In this document: positions 34,515 through 44,049 of the stretch, piece by piece | Layout of the letters: each line of letters opens with the position of its first letter | Numbering within the stretch: position 1 is the first letter of the stretch | DNA from: Rhodopirellula sp. | GTDB lineage: Bacteria; Planctomycetota; Planctomycetia; Pirellulales; Thermoguttaceae | DNA: 64,000 nucleotides | Assembly (NCBI GenBank): GCA_012728855.1 | Contig: JAAYEH010000311.1 | Span: 23,590 to 87,589, forward strand | Reading direction: 5' to 3' | Program-made: the position numbers and the translations under genes | Notes under the pieces: generated by a model | The model's input: only the letters and a program-made list of their open reading frames with translations | Databases searched by the model: none | What the model was told of the DNA's origin: nothing

Positions 34515-34634
34515 GCCGTTCACGGGCGGGCAGGAGGGGGACAGGTCCATGTTTTCGGACAGCATCTTTGCCCTCAAACCGTATCAACCGGCCGAAAAAT
34601 GGACCAGTCCCCGGCCGTGTGCGTGAACGATCAC
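34515..34634. repeat. Family A inverted repeat, copy 3
   Basis: GCCGTTCACGGGCGGGCAGG to GTGCGTGAACGATCAC, with the GGACAGGTCCATGTTTTCGG and GGACCAGTCCCCGGCC cores conserved. The right end (34631-34634) covers the TGA stop of the minus-strand Gfo/Idh gene. Confidence 0.82.
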
Positions 34635-36025
34635 GTTGGCAGCTCGTAGCCTGCGCGGCGTTGCCGGTCGAGGAGCTTGTTGCCCTCGTCGCAGTTGGTA
34701 AAGCGCTCGGCGGCGGGATCCCACTTGAGCGGCTCGCCCACGCGGGCGACGTCGCGGGCGATGTTCACGAGATAGCAGAGCGTGGAGCTGCGCTGGCCGA
34801 TTTCCACGTCGGCCGTGCAGCGGTCGCGGCTCTTGATGCACTCGATCCAATTCTCGATATGATAGGCCGTTTCGCGGCGCGTGTTGTGGCCGGGATTGTC
34901 GGCTGCGCGGGCGATCTCCTTGGGATTGCTGGCGATCTTGTCGCGGTTGATTTCGATCTTGCCCTGCTCGCAGACGAAGATCGCGCCCAGTCCCGGGCCG
35001 CGGTCGCCGTCGAGGTGCAGGCGGAGTTCCGTGCCGGAGGCGAATTTCATGGTCACTTTCGCCCGCGGGCCGGTCAGCTTGGCCATGCGGTGATAGGGCG
35101 TGCCGGTATCTTCGTCGCCAGTATCGCCGATCACCACTCCGCCCACCGTCTCGGGCGGGGCGAAGCGACCGGTCTCTCGCTCGGCCAGTGGTTCTTCGAG
35201 GAGCACCTCGACCGGGCCGGTGTCGTCGGTGCCGAGGCCGCGGTTCACCTGGTCGTAGGAATGGGTGCCCCAGCCGGTCACGCCGAAGCACAACCCGCCG
35301 CCGTCGTAGTCCCACCAGCGGGCCCAGCCGCGATGGAGTTGCGGGTCGTAGGGGCGGAGCTCGGCCTGGTTGGTCCAGAGATCCCACCACTTTTCGACCG
35401 GTTCGGTCACGTCCTTCGACGAGGTCTTGGTCCATCGGAACGGTCCGATGAAGTTGGGCGCCAGCACGGTAAGGCATTTCCCGAGCTTGCCCGACTTGAC
35501 CAGATCGCTGGCCCAATTGTTCAAGGGCATCGATCGCTGCTGGGTGCCGACTTGGGTCACGCGTTTGTACTTCCGCGCGAGCTTGACCATCGCCCGGCCT
35601 TCGGCGATCGTCAGGCACATCGGCTTTTCGATGTAGACGTCCATGCCGGCCTGCATGGCGTTCATGGCAATCCAGGCACGGGGGTGGGTCGGCGTTTCGA
35701 CCATCACCGCGTCGAGTTTCTCCTTGTCGATCATCAGGCGGAAGTCGTCGTAAACGCCCCACTTCTTGCCTTCCGACAATTCGTTGACCCACTTCTCGGC
35801 CTTTTCGATCTGCAAGTCGCAGGCGGCCACCACCTGAAAGCCTTTGACGTCGTCGCCGTCGCGGATCACCCGCGAACGGCCGCCGCAGCCGATCACCCCC
35901 ACTCGCACCGACTCGCTGGGCGGTGTGCCTTCAAGTCCCAGGACGCTGGCCGGCACAAAGGCCGGCAGCGCGAGGGCCGCGCTGGTTTTCAGGAGATCAC
36001 GCCGGGTCCATTGGTTCGGTTTCAT
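34631..36025 (-). CDS. Tat-exported Gfo/Idh/MocA oxidoreductase
   Basis: A 464-residue member with signal TRRDLLKTSAALALPAFVPA. VRVGVIGCGGRSRVIRD is the dinucleotide site, VAACDLQIEKA the next strand, and VYIEKPMCLTIAEGR holds the catalytic EKP lysine. The sequence continues through GVTGWGTHSYDQVNRGLG and ends in the common 'R.GYELP' tail. It differs from the 28736 copy in having a longer middle (PFRWTKTSSKDV), so it is a paralogue and not a recent duplicate. Role in sugar oxidation is inferred. Confidence 0.92.
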   Translation of the reverse strand: MKPNQWTRRDLLKTSAALALPAFVPASVLGLEGTPPSESVRVGVIGCGGRSRVIRDGDDVKGFQVVAACDLQIEKAEKWVNELSEGKKWGVYDDFRLMIDKEKLDAVMVETPTHPRAWIAMNAMQAGMDVYIEKPMCLTIAEGRAMVKLARKYKRVTQVGTQQRSMPLNNWASDLVKSGKLGKCLTVLAPNFIGPFRWTKTSSKDVTEPVEKWWDLWTNQAELRPYDPQLHRGWARWWDYDGGGLCFGVTGWGTHSYDQVNRGLGTDDTGPVEVLLEEPLAERETGRFAPPETVGGVVIGDTGDEDTGTPYHRMAKLTGPRAKVTMKFASGTELRLHLDGDRGPGLGAIFVCEQGKIEINRDKIASNPKEIARAADNPGHNTRRETAYHIENWIECIKSRDRCTADVEIGQRSSTLCYLVNIARDVARVGEPLKWDPAAERFTNCDEGNKLLDRQRRAGYELPT

Positions 36026-36199
36026 CGAAATTGCTCCGAATGGGATGTTCAGCAGTCCAGTATGGGTTCCGAGGCACTGCGGGCCGGCGGGCTTGTTCGA
36101 TCACCCGCCAACTTCACCCTCTCTTTGCCCGGCAGTGCTATGATGATATCCTGGCATTGCGCTGTCAAGCTTTCTTGGATTTCCGCCACCCGCCAGAAT

Positions 36200-36600
36200 C
36201 CGCGAGCAGCGGGGTTGCTGCTACCGGGCAGCGGCACTGCTTGGAGTTGTGGAGAACCTGCTGCGGATGGAAAGCGTGTTGGCGAAATCCGCTTTCCGGC
36301 GGGCGAAGTCGACATCAGCTCGGTATGCCGTCCCGGAGCGACGCACCTGCTTAGCTTGCTCGTCGTCGCGATGCCGCTCAAGGGTGTGCGACTCTCTTTC
36401 AACGACAGCAACGCCGCCCGCGAGGTGAAAGGCTCGGTGGCTCGTCGCGGGCTGTGCGGCAACGTTTACCTTGATGCCACGCCCGCCGCCGCACGGATCG
36501 GCGACGTGAAGATCGACACAGTCGATCCGCAACGGCGAGATCACAGTCCGCGCCGCCTTACAGGAACTCTCGGATTGGTTCGAACACTGGGCAAAGGAGA
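36200..36600 (+). pseudogene. Fragment of a GH2-type glycosidase gene (decayed)
   Basis: A stretch reading LPGSGTAW, NGKRVGEIRF-like DGKRVGEIRFPAGEVDIS, LSLLVVAMPLKGVRLSF, KGSVARRGLCGNVYL and RIGDVKID resembles the sugar-binding jelly-roll domain of family 2 glycoside hydrolases. After about 36525 the match shifts frame (IRNGEITVRAALQELSDW), and neither a start nor the catalytic barrel is present. A short remnant with at least one frameshift. Confidence 0.65.
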
Positions 36601-36820
36601 ACACACTGTGTTCTGGAAGCTCCGCCGGGGCATGGAGCGGAACCGCCGCCTCGAATCCACCACCGACTGGCAGCGGCTACAGCGACCAGGCTTCATTGCC
36701 GAAATGTTGCCCGTCCGCTCATGAACGCTCTGGAGGGCAAGTGCCCATGGGTCGCCTGCCAAACATCTGACCGCTCTTAGACGCGAAGAGGAGATGTTGC
36801 TTTCATGAATGTCGAAGTAG

Positions 36821-37000
36821 CTACCGTGCTCGGGTTATCCCACTAGGGGGCATAGTGCTCAGCATGCTGATCCTCGGAAGGTGATCGCAGACGGTGGTCA
36901 CAGCGATCCCCGCCTTCTTCTCTGCGATTCTTCTCAAAGATGTTCCCCGCTCCCGTAGCTCCCGCACTCGCTTGCCGATCCGCTGGTTTGGCGACAAATA
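36821..37000 (-). pseudogene. Recombinase/resolvase-like HTH fragment
   Basis: The frame reads NQRIGKRVRELRERGTSLRRIAEKKAGIAVTTV, a helix-turn-helix like the DNA-binding end of serine recombinases. There is no catalytic domain, and an extra lysine in the helix suggests decay. It lies next to a tRNA-Arg gene, a common integration target. Confidence 0.45.
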
Positions 37001-37050
37001 AGCCGAGATTGGATGCGTCTTTCGATGTCCAAGAATTGGATACGCTCTCA

Positions 37051-37091
37051 TCCAAAACAAAACGCCATAAAGCCTTGTGGCTTATGGCGTT
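37051..37091 (-). terminator. Intrinsic terminator of tRNA-Arg
   Basis: On the minus strand AACGCCATAAGCC and GGCTTTATGGCGTT pair around a short ACAA loop (37061-37091), followed by TTGTTTTGG. It starts 6 nt past the tRNA 3' end. Confidence 0.75.
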
Positions 37092-37096
37092 ACAGG

Positions 37097-37170
<74 letters not shown>

Positions 37171-37364
37171 GCATGTGGTTCTTTGAAGACTTCAGTCTAC
37201 CAGGAATAGGATGGAAGACAAGCTGCTCCGAGGGAACCGCGACCGGCAAGTTCTTGCCCTGGCAGGTGGGCCGCCCTGCATTGTGCCAAGATTCCAAGAC
37301 GGGGCCGGCACCTCGAAAACCGCGAACTATACTTGCGGAGTGCGCTACGCAAGGGCTTAATACG

Positions 37365-39383
37365 ATGACCAATGCCAATCCCTCAATTCTAGTAGTTGGC
37401 TACCATTCAGAAGCATGGGCGTTCGCCCGTCGTGTCCTCGATTGGCTGCAGCCAGGCTGCGCCGTGGACTTGGCAATGCCGGACAAGCGGATCGACGCCG
37501 TCTCCGCTTCACTCATCGAAGCGGAGTGCCGACAGCGACTTGAGAAGCGGGAATACTCGTTGGCCCTGATTTGGCTCCCAGACAGCATGGCTGCTGAGGA
37601 GGTTGAGGCCACTCGGAAGATCGCCGCCGCCGATCCTTCGCTGCCGATTATTCTTACCAGCACGAATTCACCGGGCCTGCTGTCGGAGGCTGTGGCCGAG
37701 TTCATCTCCGTGGCGCAGATCTTCGTCGCCCGTCGCGATGGGGCAATGACGATGGTAAGGCACTGGCTGGCGGCACAGTCGGAACGCCGTGACGCGCTCG
37801 AGCAAGTCGAGCAACTTCGCGCGGAATGTGCGAAGTGGCGATCCCAATTGTCACAGGCCCGCCGCGAAGTCCAGCAGGCCACGCGTGTGAAAGCGGAATT
37901 TCTGGCCAACGTCAGCCACGAAATCCGCACGCCGATGAACTCCATCCTCGGATTTAGCGGTCTGCTGCTCCGCGAACCGCTCCACCACGAGCAGCGGGAG
38001 AAAGTGGCGTTGATCTGCGACGCAGCCAATTCGCTGATGCAACTGATTGAGAATTTGTTGGATTCTTCAAAACTCTCGGAAGGATCGCTGGCCCTCTCGA
38101 ACGAACCGTTTCGCATTGATGAACTGGTCCGCGAGGTGCTGAACATGATTCAGCCCGCCGCCAGGGAGAAAGGATTGGCGCTCCAATGCCATATCGAAGC
38201 AGCGGTGCCAATCTGGCTGGAGGGTGACCGCGCCCGAATCCGACAAGTCCTGTCGAACCTGGTGTGCAACGCCGTGAAGTTCACTGAGCGAGGCACCGTC
38301 CACGTTCGCGCCGCCGTCGACGAAGAGGATGGCGACTCCGTTGCGGTACGATGGGTTGTCACTGACACGGGTGTGGGAATCTCGCAGGATCGACAGGCCG
38401 AGGCCTTTGAGAGCTTCAGCCAGGCCGACGGTTCGATCACTCGCCGTTTCGGCGGTATGGGCCTCGGGTTGTCGCTATCGAAACAACTGCTCGACTTGAT
38501 GGGGGGGCAGATCGGATTCCGCAGCACAGCCGACCAGGGGAGCAACTTCTGGTTCACGATCCCGCTCCAGCGGCACCGCCTCAGGGGTATAAATGCACCG
38601 CAGGACGTGACGATCGCATCACGCACCGTCTGCTGGACCAATCCGGCCGAAGCTGAAGCTGGCGAGGAAACTCGCGTTCCGTGCCGCGTCCTTGTCGCTG
38701 AAGACGAATACCTTAACCGCGTCCTGATCGAGCTGCTTCTGTCGCGGGCCGGGTGCCTGGTCGACGTGGTCGGCGACGGCAGCGAAGCTTTGGGTCTGTT
38801 GCAGAGGAATGTTTACGACCTCATGTTCATGGATCTCCAAATGCCGAAGATGAACGGATTGGAGACGATCGGCCGAATTCGCCGCGAAGAACAAGAGGCG
38901 GGCCGCGGCCGGCATACCCGGATTATCGCCGTAACCGCCGAGGCCATGCCGGGCGACCGGGACAAGTGCCTCGCTGCGGGAGCCGACGATTATCTCCCCA
39001 AGCCGTTTAGCGCCGAAGCTCTCTTGGAAGCCGTTCATCGGCAAATCCCCGATTTTCTCTCGGAATCGGAAAACCGTGCGGTAAGGCGACCCGACGCGCC
39101 CCAGGCCGACCCTCCCGAAAGACTCCTTTCCCAGTGCGTGGCCGGTCTCGGTGATGACCTTGTCCAGCAAGATTTTCAGGTGCTGGAGCACCGTGCCCGT
39201 ACTCTGAAGGATCTCGCCGGCCGCTGTGGCACTCCGGACGTCGCCGATTCCGCCATGCGGATTCAGTTGGCTGCCCGCAGCCGCGACGTTCGGCGTGCTG
39301 CCGCTGCCTTGGACCGGCTGCGCGAGACGCTTGAGCATCCGCCCACGCAAAACACCCACCATGCACTCTGCCTGTGCAACTAG
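37365..39383 (+). CDS. Hybrid histidine kinase with N-terminal pseudo-receiver and C-terminal receiver
   Basis: A 672-residue cytoplasmic kinase. Residues 1-130 (ILVVGYHSEAWAFARRVLDW) resemble a receiver fold with degenerate phosphorylation residues. A coiled coil (about 140-175) leads to HisKA with FLANVSHEIRTPMNSILGF, then HATPase motifs NLVCNAVKFT, DTGVGIS and FGGMGLGLSLSK. A receiver domain follows: VLVAEDEYLNR, phospho-acceptor D in LMFMDLQMPKMNG, and K in YLPKPF. The last 100 residues are helical and could be an HPt-like bundle, though no clear HPt histidine motif is visible. The tandem-receiver gene follows 13 nt later, a likely phosphorelay partner. Confidence 0.92.
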   Translation: MTNANPSILVVGYHSEAWAFARRVLDWLQPGCAVDLAMPDKRIDAVSASLIEAECRQRLEKREYSLALIWLPDSMAAEEVEATRKIAAADPSLPIILTSTNSPGLLSEAVAEFISVAQIFVARRDGAMTMVRHWLAAQSERRDALEQVEQLRAECAKWRSQLSQARREVQQATRVKAEFLANVSHEIRTPMNSILGFSGLLLREPLHHEQREKVALICDAANSLMQLIENLLDSSKLSEGSLALSNEPFRIDELVREVLNMIQPAAREKGLALQCHIEAAVPIWLEGDRARIRQVLSNLVCNAVKFTERGTVHVRAAVDEEDGDSVAVRWVVTDTGVGISQDRQAEAFESFSQADGSITRRFGGMGLGLSLSKQLLDLMGGQIGFRSTADQGSNFWFTIPLQRHRLRGINAPQDVTIASRTVCWTNPAEAEAGEETRVPCRVLVAEDEYLNRVLIELLLSRAGCLVDVVGDGSEALGLLQRNVYDLMFMDLQMPKMNGLETIGRIRREEQEAGRGRHTRIIAVTAEAMPGDRDKCLAAGADDYLPKPFSAEALLEAVHRQIPDFLSESENRAVRRPDAPQADPPERLLSQCVAGLGDDLVQQDFQVLEHRARTLKDLAGRCGTPDVADSAMRIQLAARSRDVRRAAAALDRLRETLEHPPTQNTHHALCLCN

Positions 39384-39396
39384 ACGGAGAACTCCC

Positions 39397-40308
39397 ATGC
39401 CCAAGTTCTTGATTGTGGACGACGACCTCGCCTGTCGCCGACTGGCGCAGCACTTCCTGTCGCCCTACGGCCGTTGCGACCTCGCCTACGACGGAAAAGA
39501 GGCGCTCTGTGCAATACGCATGCATCTCGAGGCCGGCGAGCCCTACGATCTGATTTGCCTCGACATTATGATGCCCGACATGGACGGGCATGAGGTTCTC
39601 GACGCCATTCGCCGTCTGGAGAGCGAGCGGGGGATTTGCGGCAGCGATCGGGTCAAGGTCGTGATGGCCTCTGCTTTGACCGACAGCAAGCATTGCATCC
39701 GCGCCTTCCGCGAGGGGTGCGAATCTTACGTCACCAAGCCGCTCAGTGAAGAGAGATTCCTTGCCCAGGTCCGCGAGCTGCTCGGGGAGCTTCCCTGCGC
39801 CAAGCACCCATCGGCGACTGCCGATCCGGTCTCAACGCCGGCGGAACCGGCGGCCTGTGAGCCTCCGCCCACCCCGCGCTCTCGGCTTCGCTACCTGATC
39901 GTCGACGACGACCGAGTTTGCCGCGAATTGCTGAAGGACATGCTGTCCCGGTATGGCGAATGCGACTTCGCGTACGATGGCTTTGAGGCAGTCGACGCCG
40001 TGCGGCTGGCCTTGGACGACGGCGATGGCTACCATCTGGTCTGCCTGGACATCATGATGCCCGGCAGCAGCGGTCACGCCGCCCTGGAGGCGATCCGGCA
40101 GTTGGAAACCGAACGCGGAATCCACGGCGGCGACGTGGTGCCGGTGATCATGACCACGGCGCTGAGCGATTCGAAGCACTGCATCCGAGCCTTCCGCGAG
40201 GGATGCGAGTGCTACGTCACCAAACCGATTCATGAGCAGGATCTGCTCGATAAAATGCGGCAGTTGGGCGTATTGGAAAGCAAGAGAGCCGTGGAAGTCT
40301 CGGCCTGA
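39397..40308 (+). CDS. Tandem-receiver response regulator (two REC domains, no output domain)
   Basis: A 303-residue protein made of two receiver domains joined by a Pro/Ala linker (about 135-160). Each has the DDD acidic pocket (FLIVDDDLACR and YLIVDDDRVCR), phospho-Asp in LICLDIMMPDMDG and LVCLDIMMPGSSG, and the lysine in YVTKP. Both contain the same SKHCIRAFREGCE segment, so the pair arose by internal duplication. Without a DNA-binding or enzyme domain it probably passes phosphate or binds a target directly. GGAGA lies before the ATG; cotranscribed with the hybrid kinase. Confidence 0.92.
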   Translation: MPKFLIVDDDLACRRLAQHFLSPYGRCDLAYDGKEALCAIRMHLEAGEPYDLICLDIMMPDMDGHEVLDAIRRLESERGICGSDRVKVVMASALTDSKHCIRAFREGCESYVTKPLSEERFLAQVRELLGELPCAKHPSATADPVSTPAEPAACEPPPTPRSRLRYLIVDDDRVCRELLKDMLSRYGECDFAYDGFEAVDAVRLALDDGDGYHLVCLDIMMPGSSGHAALEAIRQLETERGIHGGDVVPVIMTTALSDSKHCIRAFREGCECYVTKPIHEQDLLDKMRQLGVLESKRAVEVSA

Positions 40309-40328
40309 CACGCTTTTCTCGACCAGCC

Positions 40329-41189
40329 TTAACCTCCGAACCGCTCGGCCAGCAAGTACATCTCTTCCACCCCCATCAACTCGTTGAAGTGGTGGAAGGA
40401 CATCAGTTGCGACTCCTCGGCCAACGTCGTCCCGTCGCTGTGAAGCGTGTTGTACATCCGCTCGATGGCTTTGGCCGCAGTGAAGATCCCGGCGAGCGGA
40501 TAGAGGATCAACTGGAATCCCATTTCCTCCAGCCGCTGGCGGGGCAAGACGGGCGTCTTGCCGCCCTCGATCATGTTCGCCACGACAGGCGCCAAAGCTC
40601 GCCGGCCAATCTCGGCGAGTTCCTCCTCCGAAGCGGGCGCTTCCACGAAACTCGCATCCGCCCCAGCCTCGCGAGCCGCCTCGACGCGCGCGATGGCTTC
40701 ATCCATTCCCTCCACCGCCAGCGCATCGGTCCGCGCCACGATGAAGAAATCGCGACTGCCTCGCGCTGCCACGGCGGCATGGATCTTCTGAAGATATTCT
40801 TCCCGCGATATCAGGCGCTTGCCGCGCATGTGCCCGCACTTTTTCGGCCAGGCCTGGTCTTCTAAAAAGCACCCGGCGGCACCGCCGGCAATCAACTCGT
40901 CCACCGTCCGGTACACATTCAGTGGGCTGCCGTAACCGGTATCCGCGTCAACGATGATGGGGATTTCGACACTCATGGCGATGCGGCGGGCACGATCGAG
41001 CATTTCCGTCTGGGTCAGCAGCCCCAAATCCGGCTGACCGATCGCGGTCGCCGCCACCGAGTAACCGGAGATGAACCCCATCGGAAACCCCACCATCTGG
41101 CAGATTTTCGCCGACAGTGTGTCGTACACGCCGGGAAACGCGATTGTTCCCACCTGGTCCAGAATGTGATGGATGCGTGTTTTTGTCAT
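40329..41189 (-). CDS. Isocitrate lyase/PEP mutase superfamily enzyme
   Basis: A 286-residue TIM-barrel enzyme. FPGVYDTLSAKICQMVGFP, VDADTGYGSPLNV and FLEDQAWPKKCGHMRGKRL are diagnostic; the last has the KKCGH catalytic loop of (methyl)isocitrate lyase-type members. LISREEYLQKIHAA and IVARTDAL continue the match. Candidates are methylisocitrate lyase, oxaloacetate decarboxylase or 2,3-dimethylmalate lyase; the sequence alone does not decide, and no prp genes adjoin. A GAGGAGGAAAA site precedes the ATG. Convergent with the tandem-receiver gene. Confidence 0.88.
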   Translation of the reverse strand: MTKTRIHHILDQVGTIAFPGVYDTLSAKICQMVGFPMGFISGYSVAATAIGQPDLGLLTQTEMLDRARRIAMSVEIPIIVDADTGYGSPLNVYRTVDELIAGGAAGCFLEDQAWPKKCGHMRGKRLISREEYLQKIHAAVAARGSRDFFIVARTDALAVEGMDEAIARVEAAREAGADASFVEAPASEEELAEIGRRALAPVVANMIEGGKTPVLPRQRLEEMGFQLILYPLAGIFTAAKAIERMYNTLHSDGTTLAEESQLMSFHHFNELMGVEEMYLLAERFGG

Positions 41190-41728
41190 CGTTTTTCCTC
41201 CTCACGCGACCTTCGTTCGCAGCCGAGCCAGGGTGCAGTTTACCAACCACCCGCTTCATCCTAGCGGACGGCAACGGCATTTGCCAGAAACCGCCCCGGA
41301 CCGTTGTGCCTGGTTAACTCGGGAATACCGCCCTGGCTGGACTGCTCCAGAAGCAAAACCGGATCCGGGCGATCGTGCGGTTCCTGCCAGTCGGTGTGCG
41401 ACTCGCGCGGACACTTTTCGCTGAGGCTTTTGTTGCCGAGACGACCGGACTGAGGCACGGAAAACGCAATCAAGCAACTATCCCGGAGGTCCACTCCAAA
41501 ATCTCGTAGACAACTCCAGGATATTGGAGGGGGCTGGCTCCGTACAGGTACTCGCTCGGTGGAAAATCGGTGCGCAAGTTATTGCACAGTAGCTTGTTGC
41601 GAATTCCCTGCTCAGCCCTCCCCTCCCCTGGTATGCGCCTTGCTTAACGCTGGAATCGCCTTCTCCGTCTTCAGGGGCGGAGAGCGAGCAAATCGAAGTA
41701 CGCGCGGTGCATCACAAAGGAGCATTGT
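41190..41728. other. Gene-free stretch (about 540 nt)
   Basis: No convincing coding frame, RNA gene or long repeat was found on either strand. It separates two divergently transcribed genes, so both promoters should lie here, but no strong sigma-70 boxes stand out. Confidence 0.5.
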
Positions 41729-42619
41729 ATGAAACGAGTCGTGCTGACTGTCGCCATGATGGCTTGGGGGCTGACGTCGGCCATCGGGGCCGAAGCAGAT
41801 CGCCAGGCCGCGGATAGGGCGGCGATTCGTAAGGCGGTGGAGTCTTACGTCGTTGCGTTCAACCAAGGAGATGCGAAGGCGCTGGCTGCAAAGTGGGCGC
41901 CCGAAGCCGTCTACACCAATCCGCTCAGCGGCGAGCAGGTCGTCGGCCGCGAGGCAATCGAACAGCAGTTTGCCGCCATCTTCGCGGAAGCGAAGGGTGC
42001 CAAGCTGCAGGCGGCAACGAATTCCATTGGATTCGTCTCACCGAACGTCGCTGTCGAACAGGGGACGGCCAAGGTCATTCGTCCGGATCAGGCGCCGGAC
42101 GAATCGGAATACACCGCCGTCTACGTCAAACGTGAAGGTCAGTGGCTATTGGATCGCGTGACCGAGGAAGACATGCCGGTCGTCGCATCACACTACGAGC
42201 AACTGAAAGACCTGGAGTGGATGATCGGACGCTGGGTTGACGAGGACGACCAGGCGACGGTGGTGACCGAATGCAACTGGACGCGGAACAACAACTTCCT
42301 GACGCGATCCTTTACGGTCCAGATCCGGGACCGTATCGACATGGCCGGGATGCAAATCATCGGCTGGGATCCGGCGGCCAAGCAGATTCGCTCATGGGTT
42401 TTTGATTCGGACGGCGCCTTTGGCCAGGGGACGTGGAAGAAGAAGGACAACCGCTGGTATATCCAGCAGAGCGGTGTTCTGCCCGATGGCCGGAAGTCCT
42501 CGTCCGTCAACATCATAACGTTTGTGGATGACAGCACGTGTACGTTACAGTCCGTCAACCGCACGGTGGACGGCGAGTTGTTGCCGAACGTCGAGGAAGT
42601 CAAGATCACGAAGCAGTGA
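41729..42619 (+). CDS. Secreted SnoaL-like (SgcJ/EcaC type) protein
   Basis: A 296-residue protein with a signal peptide (MKRVVLTVAMMAWGLTSAIG). Residues about 28-150 form an NTF2/SnoaL-like fold: AIRKAVESYVVAFNQGDAKAL, WAPEAVYTNPLSGEQVVGR and GQWLLDRVTEE. A second domain of about 140 residues (LEWMIGRWVDED to LPNVEEVKITK) resembles a DUF1579-like beta-barrel that often follows it in planctomycetes. Enzymatic role uncertain. AAAGGAG lies upstream of the ATG. The next gene starts 37 nt later, so they may be cotranscribed. Confidence 0.85.
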   Translation: MKRVVLTVAMMAWGLTSAIGAEADRQAADRAAIRKAVESYVVAFNQGDAKALAAKWAPEAVYTNPLSGEQVVGREAIEQQFAAIFAEAKGAKLQAATNSIGFVSPNVAVEQGTAKVIRPDQAPDESEYTAVYVKREGQWLLDRVTEEDMPVVASHYEQLKDLEWMIGRWVDEDDQATVVTECNWTRNNNFLTRSFTVQIRDRIDMAGMQIIGWDPAAKQIRSWVFDSDGAFGQGTWKKKDNRWYIQQSGVLPDGRKSSSVNIITFVDDSTCTLQSVNRTVDGELLPNVEEVKITKQ

Positions 42620-42656
42620 TTTCACACCGCCCCCAAATCGAATAAGGAATCCATTT

Positions 42657-43979
42657 ATGAAGAAGATGATCCAAGTTGGCATGATGGCGTTAGCGGTCTT
42701 GCTATTGACGGTTGGCGATGCGTGGGCCCGCGGTGGTGGTGGCGGCGGGCGCGGTGGTGGTGGTGGTGGCTCGCGTGGTGGTGGCATGAGCCGACCGAGT
42801 CCGTCGGTGAGCCGTTCGCCTTCGGTCAGTCGCGCATCGCCGTCCATCAGCCGGCCCTCGACACCCATGGCCAGTCGCCCCAGCGCCGGCGCTCGCCCCA
42901 GCACAGGCGGTTATCCCAGCCCAGGCGCCCGCCCCAGCACTGGCACCCGTCCCAGCACGGGAAACTTGCCCAGCGCCGGGACTCGTCCCAGCACGGGGGC
43001 GCGGCCCTCGCAGGGCGACCTGCAGAACTTCCTCGACGTCAGGCCCTCGACGGGCGCCATTGGCGGAGTGGGCGCCGCGACGCTTCCCGGCGGCTCGAAT
43101 CTGGGTGTGGCTGTCGGCGCCGGAGTTGCCGGCGGCGCCGCTGCCGCCTTCCTGCAAAACGAAGGCGCCGCGGGCCGTCCGGCTGCCGGTCAACTTCCTG
43201 CCGGACGGGTTGAAAATCGCGCGGATGCCGCGGGGAATCGCGCCAATCGTGTCGAGAGTCGGACGGATCGGGCCGGCGACCGCGTGGCCAATCGGCCCGA
43301 TCGGATCGAGAACCGCCAGGAGTATCGCGACAATCGCGTCGACCGGCGCGATGAGGTTCTCAGTCAAGTCCACGATCATCCGATCCGCGACTTCTGGTCG
43401 GACTATCCCGGCTGGGCCGCCTTGCGGATCACCCGCCCCTATCGTTGGGCCACCTGGGGCGCGATCACCGGCTGGGTCGGCTATGGCTGGAGTGAGCCCA
43501 GCTACTACAGTTACGGCGACAATGTGTATTACGAGGGCGATTCGGTCTACTACGGCGATCAGGTCGTGGCCACGGCCGCGGATTACACGCAGCAGGCGGA
43601 GACGATTGCCGCCAGTGCTCCCGAGGTTACGCCCGCCAACGCGGAGTGGATGCCGTTGGGTGTGTTTGCCCTGACGCCGGACGGCCAGGCATCAGGCCCC
43701 GATCCCACGCTGTTCCTGCAACTGGCGATCAGCAAAGAGGGGATCATCAGCGGCACGCTGAACAACTCGGCTACCAATCAAACGCAAACCATCGAAGGCA
43801 TGGCCGACAAGACATCGCAGCGCTGCGCCTGGACTGTGACCGGCCAGACTCGGCCGATCATGGAAACCGGCATCAATAATCTGACCGAAAACACCGCACC
43901 GGCGCTGGTGCATTTTGCCGACGGTCAGACCCAACAATGGCTGATGGTGCGGCTGGAGGAGCCGGCCGCCCAGCAGTGA
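42657..43979 (+). CDS. Secreted Gly/Ser/Pro-rich repeat protein
   Basis: A 440-residue exported protein (signal MKKMIQVGMMALAVLLLTVG, cleavage near AWA). A glycine-rich stretch (RGGGGGGRGGGGGG) is followed by about a dozen SxSRPS and PSTGxR-type short repeats up to about residue 120. A glycine/alanine hydrophobic helix (about 145-170) and an Arg/Asp-rich segment (NRANRVESRTDRAGDRV) come next. The C-terminal 200 residues are conserved-looking, with YPGWAALRITRPYRWATW and a beta-rich end. Likely a cell-surface or matrix protein; similar architectures are common and uncharacterised in planctomycetes. Confidence 0.8.
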   Translation: MKKMIQVGMMALAVLLLTVGDAWARGGGGGGRGGGGGGSRGGGMSRPSPSVSRSPSVSRASPSISRPSTPMASRPSAGARPSTGGYPSPGARPSTGTRPSTGNLPSAGTRPSTGARPSQGDLQNFLDVRPSTGAIGGVGAATLPGGSNLGVAVGAGVAGGAAAAFLQNEGAAGRPAAGQLPAGRVENRADAAGNRANRVESRTDRAGDRVANRPDRIENRQEYRDNRVDRRDEVLSQVHDHPIRDFWSDYPGWAALRITRPYRWATWGAITGWVGYGWSEPSYYSYGDNVYYEGDSVYYGDQVVATAADYTQQAETIAASAPEVTPANAEWMPLGVFALTPDGQASGPDPTLFLQLAISKEGIISGTLNNSATNQTQTIEGMADKTSQRCAWTVTGQTRPIMETGINNLTENTAPALVHFADGQTQQWLMVRLEEPAAQQ

Positions 43980-44049
43980 AAGAGAGAGCCGGCGGCGTCG
44001 CGGCAGCTAAACTCGTTTTCGCTGCCGCGACGTCTGCCTGGCGATCGTC

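Noticed and set aside
34568..36200. Plus-strand frame opposite the Gfo/Idh gene
   Set aside because: Antisense artefact up to about 36020; only the part past 36200 shows real similarity (GH2 remnant).
41256..41494. Two overlapping minus-strand frames in the 540 nt gap
   Set aside because: No ribosome-binding site, no motif and mutually overlapping frames; treated as non-coding.
42780..43020. CRISPR-like short repeats
   Set aside because: The periodic sequence encodes in-frame PSTG/RPS amino-acid repeats of a secreted protein; there are no conserved direct repeats with unique spacers.
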